DNA of 64,000 nucleotides from Amaurobius ferox (Eukaryota > Arthropoda > Arachnida > Araneae > Amaurobiidae): positions 91,808,414 through 91,872,413 of the forward strand of contig OX578138.1 of NCBI GenBank assembly GCA_951213105.1, written 5' to 3'. Position 1 is the first letter of the stretch. Every line of letters begins with the position of its first letter. A program made the translations under genes and the position numbers. Below are positions 61,045 to 64,000 of the stretch, one piece after another. The notes below the pieces were generated by a model. The model saw nothing but the letters and a program-made list of their open reading frames with translations, ran no database searches and had not been told where the DNA came from.

Positions 61045-61140
61045 CGGCTCAATTTCTGAGATATCTAAGGCAAGCGCATCTTCCTGCTCTCTAGACTGCC
61101 GTGTTGTGGGTTCGAATTCTATTTCCAGGCTCCGATAGTG
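61045..61140 (+). repeat. Possible tRNA-like SINE fragment
   Basis: Contains a good B box GTGGGTTCGAATTC at 61106. Upstream, the 'GGCAAGCGCATCTTCCTGC' stretch resembles a D-arm/anticodon region, but no convincing A box or cloverleaf was found. Confidence 0.4.
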
Positions 61141-63180
61141 TAGTGTTTATGTACTTTAAAAAAATTAATTCATATGGTAACTAAAAAGAAATTAAGACTT
61201 TAAATTCCTTTTCTGATATGATTTTGTACCGAAACGATCGCAATTATGTTACCTATTAAAATTCATAATAATAAAAGGATGTATCTGTTAGTCTTGTTCT
61301 TTATTTATGTGAGTCGTCTGTAACGGAAAATATGAGTGTTGTACAATTATAAAATTTGGAGTGGGCTCCTCTTCTACTCCTAAGAAAAAACACACCATCC
61401 AGATGTTTTTTTAAATTAAAATTATTTTTGATGTATTTAATGCAAAGCTCATTTTGAGCACTTTTTTGCACAGAATTGTTCATTTTCGTTTGAAAATGTT
61501 GTTGAAGAGTTTCTATCATAACGTCATAGGAATGTTGCAAAAATTTTCTTCAAAAACGCTTTGAATAGAATCCGTTTTTGCAAATTTTTAATTAAAATAT
61601 GTGCCTTTCGTGTCTTGAAGACATAGTCGATTTTAAAATTTTGACACGGAAAAATCGACTTAGAATCTGATGTTCGTAATTTTTAAGGATCCAAACTGAA
61701 TATTGCTTGTTGCTTCAAAATGAAATTCGTTTCTGGGGGTCATTCGTTTATTAATTATGATTTTTACCGTAATTACCATAATTTATAAGGCATCAAATAC
61801 ATCGTAAATATATTTACTTCATCGATTGAATTTTCAGCGATTCAGATGTGTTCCTTGCTAGGGGTTTCATAAAAACGATACATTCTCGAAAGTCTCGAAT
61901 AAATATGTCCATTGCTTTTCAAGAAATCTCTGCGAGTTGCGATGGTCTACAGCGGAATTATGGAGAATGAATATTCTAAGCAATTATGTTTGAAATGTTT
62001 TGCTTATTTGTGTTTTAAAAATAGAATTCTGTTATGCTCTGTTTTCGTTTTATTATTTCAATGTGAGGTGCTCGGAAAGTATTGCAATAATATAATATGC
62101 TAAATTGCAAAAGTGGCCTTTAATTTGTTTGATTATTATATGAAATTGAAGTACTATTTTACTTGGTCGTTTGAACGATCGAAGGCGTGTTTAGGTGCTT
62201 ATTGAGGCCGAATTACATCTAGATACTTGGGGAGGGGGGGGGGGCGCAGCATCACATGCTTCCACGCAGCGGGTGACTACGACTTTTGAAAAACTGAATG
62301 AATGCATGCAATTAATCCATGGTGTAAATACCATGCAACTTTGGATACATTTTTTTGTTATTTAATATACCACCATCAACATTTAGCCTTTTAAAAATGT
62401 ATTAAATGTAATGAAAGTTCAGTCTGCTACAAATGTTTAAACATTTAACTTAACAACTAACCCATGAGAGCACTTAATGATGTACCAACACTAGATTAAT
62501 GTTCCATTAAACGTTTAATAAGTAATCACAGCGGGTTTACAGCAAGAAAAAGGAAATAAAAACCAACGCAACATTTATTTAACCACTGAGGTTTAATAGT
62601 GGTATTTATTTATTTGGTCTTAAGAGTTTTGTTTGCGTATTGGATACTTTAAAAATCTTTGTAATTTATTTCCTTTGCACTTAAAACGATTAATTCCCGG
62701 ATTATAAGATGATTTACATTGATTTAATATTACTTATAAAGCATTAAAGATAAAATTAATTTCATATTTTGTAATATAAAATTATTTTCATAGTTCTGAG
62801 ATGAACTTCATAAAAACATAGGAGCCGTGGACTTTTAAAATGACCCAAGTCACAAATTTTAGCACTTTTTCAAACTAAAATATTTAAACGGAAACAATTT
62901 TATTTTGAAGTTTTTATCAATGAATTTGAAGTTTATAATTTTGTTTTACTGTTATTCTATGTAATATTTATTTTACTTTAAAGAGGATTTCCTCAACGTG
63001 TTGGAACAGCTACTTATTAGTATAATTTGCTTGGTCTCATACACGCTTCATGTTGATATTTTTAACAACATATAGTATGAGAGCTTGCACATTCCCGACT
63101 ATACAAATATATACCTTACAATTTCTGATAGATCGGGCGGTGTTCAACATGTACCGAAAGCCCGTGCGTATAGTAATAAC
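61141..63180. other. AT-rich stretch, apparently single copy
   Basis: About 2 kb with no recognisable repeat, RNA or gene. Short frames at 61301-61540 (minus) and 61912-62103 (plus) show no motif. A G run lies at 62231-62244. Confidence 0.35.
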
Positions 63181-63243
63181 TACGTACGTAGTAGTAGCGC
63201 ATAAGTACTAGTTATCACTATAACGTACTACTACTACGTACGT
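63181..63243. repeat. Inverted repeat, 15 bp arms
   Basis: ACGTACGTAGTAGTA at 63182-63196 pairs with TACTACTACGTACGT at 63229-63243 around a 32-base loop. The segment lies in a stretch unusually rich in TAC/GTA triplets (63171-63300). Confidence 0.8.
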
Positions 63244-63755
63244 GAAATAGTACGCTACGTAACTACTTACTTAGTATCATTATACTACTTACACTATAAA
63301 AAATAAAGTATTTAAAAACGAAAACTTCAACATACTCGTTTTCATTTGAGAACAATGGCATCATTAATGAGAAGGTGGCATACTGAAATATAAGTAACCG
63401 CACTTGCTTGAAAATGAGTACTTCAATAAATAAACGTATTATTTCATTTTGATTTCATTAAAATCGTGTAATAAATGTGCAATTATAATTCTGAATTTTT
63501 TTGTGCAAATATTTCGCAAATAGTATAAAAGTTGTAGCCTCGAAATTAAAGAACTATATCATAAAAATTTCGATGGCGGATGTATATATTCCGTGGGCGG
63601 TGCTACGCGGTCGTGTGCTTTTTCTCTAATGTGGCGGTAGAATATGGACAAGCAATAAACATTGCTTGTCTTATGCATATGCGATGTTTGTCATTTATCA
63701 TTTATTTACAGTTTAAAAATATAATTGAAAAATAAAAATATAATTGAATCTTTCA
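63244..63755. other. Non-coding stretch
   Basis: A slightly GC-richer patch at 63570-63630 (GGGCGGTGCTACGCGGTCG) has no assignable feature. Confidence 0.3.
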
Positions 63756-63955
63756 TACACTCAAAAATGAGCACATAGTATTTACAATTATGCTTAAAAG
63801 TGATTCTCCTATATACTCATAAATGAGCACATAGTGTTTACAATTATGCTTAAAATTGATTCTCCCATACTCATAAATGAGTACATAGTATTTACAATTT
63901 GAACCTAATTATGCTTAAAATTTAATTATTTGATATACTCAAAAATGAGTACATG
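63756..63955. repeat. Minisatellite, about 55 bp x 4
   Basis: ACTCA(A/T)AAATGAG recurs at 63759, 63815, 63869 and 63937; the last interval is lengthened by about 12 bases (GAACCTAATT). Each unit has the near-palindrome TACTCATAAATGAGTA and 'TAGTATTTACAATTATGCTT'. Confidence 0.88.
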
Positions 63956-64000
63956 AGTTTTTCAAAATTGATACATGGTTAATCGGAGCTATTATAGGAA

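Noticed and set aside
63756..63955. CRISPR-like array.
   Set aside because: The units are contiguous tandem repeats without unique spacers, and the DNA is plainly eukaryotic.

Overview
The window is AT-rich eukaryotic DNA and almost entirely repetitive. No intact host gene can be supported. An arthropod, most likely an arachnid such as a spider, is suggested by four things: many decayed Tc1/mariner transposases of arthropod type, a 5S-rRNA-headed SINE, a Penelope-like reverse transcriptase, and very abundant (TA)n, (CA)n and (GACA)n microsatellites. This taxonomic reading is inference; no species-diagnostic gene is present.

Layout. 1-6.9 kb: copies of a roughly 1.3 kb repeat (family C here), two of them facing each other around a 3.8 kb spacer that holds a solo LTR and one exon-like reading frame. 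7-10.3 kb: a 147 bp tandem repeat, then a truncated Ty3/gypsy-type element on the minus strand (gag fragment, leader with candidate primer-binding site, LTR). 11.7-15.1 kb: two Tc1 transposase remnants and a 245 bp satellite. 15.8-17.5 kb: nested repeats and a 17 bp minisatellite. 19.4-21 kb: three (TA)n tracts alternating with two long foldback elements. 21.2-24.8 kb: an interrupted family C copy, a broken Penelope reverse transcriptase, and the N-terminal half of a mariner-like transposase joined to it. 24.8-33.8 kb: tandem duplications around (TA)n, SINEs, and hairpin-ended repeats (families A and B). 33.9-35.8 kb: a complete but dead 1.41 kb Tc1 element plus a second Tc1 fragment. 35.9-40.5 kb: a triplicated unit of about 1.1 kb split by a family A insertion. 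42.6-46.5 kb: a third foldback element and degenerate roughly 110-150 bp tandem repeats. 51.6-60.5 kb: more family A copies, a second complete dead 1.41 kb Tc1 element, a full-length 5S-SINE with an 18 bp target duplication, and a tRNA-SINE nested in family A. 60.5-64 kb: mostly single-copy-looking AT-rich DNA ending in a 55 bp minisatellite.

Nothing here works together as a pathway. The window is a record of successive insertions: retroelements, TA-targeting DNA transposons, and several non-autonomous families whose class could not be assigned from the sequence. Family letters (A-G) are local labels for repeats matched by eye within this window, and boundaries are accurate to roughly 10-30 bases unless a target duplication fixes them.
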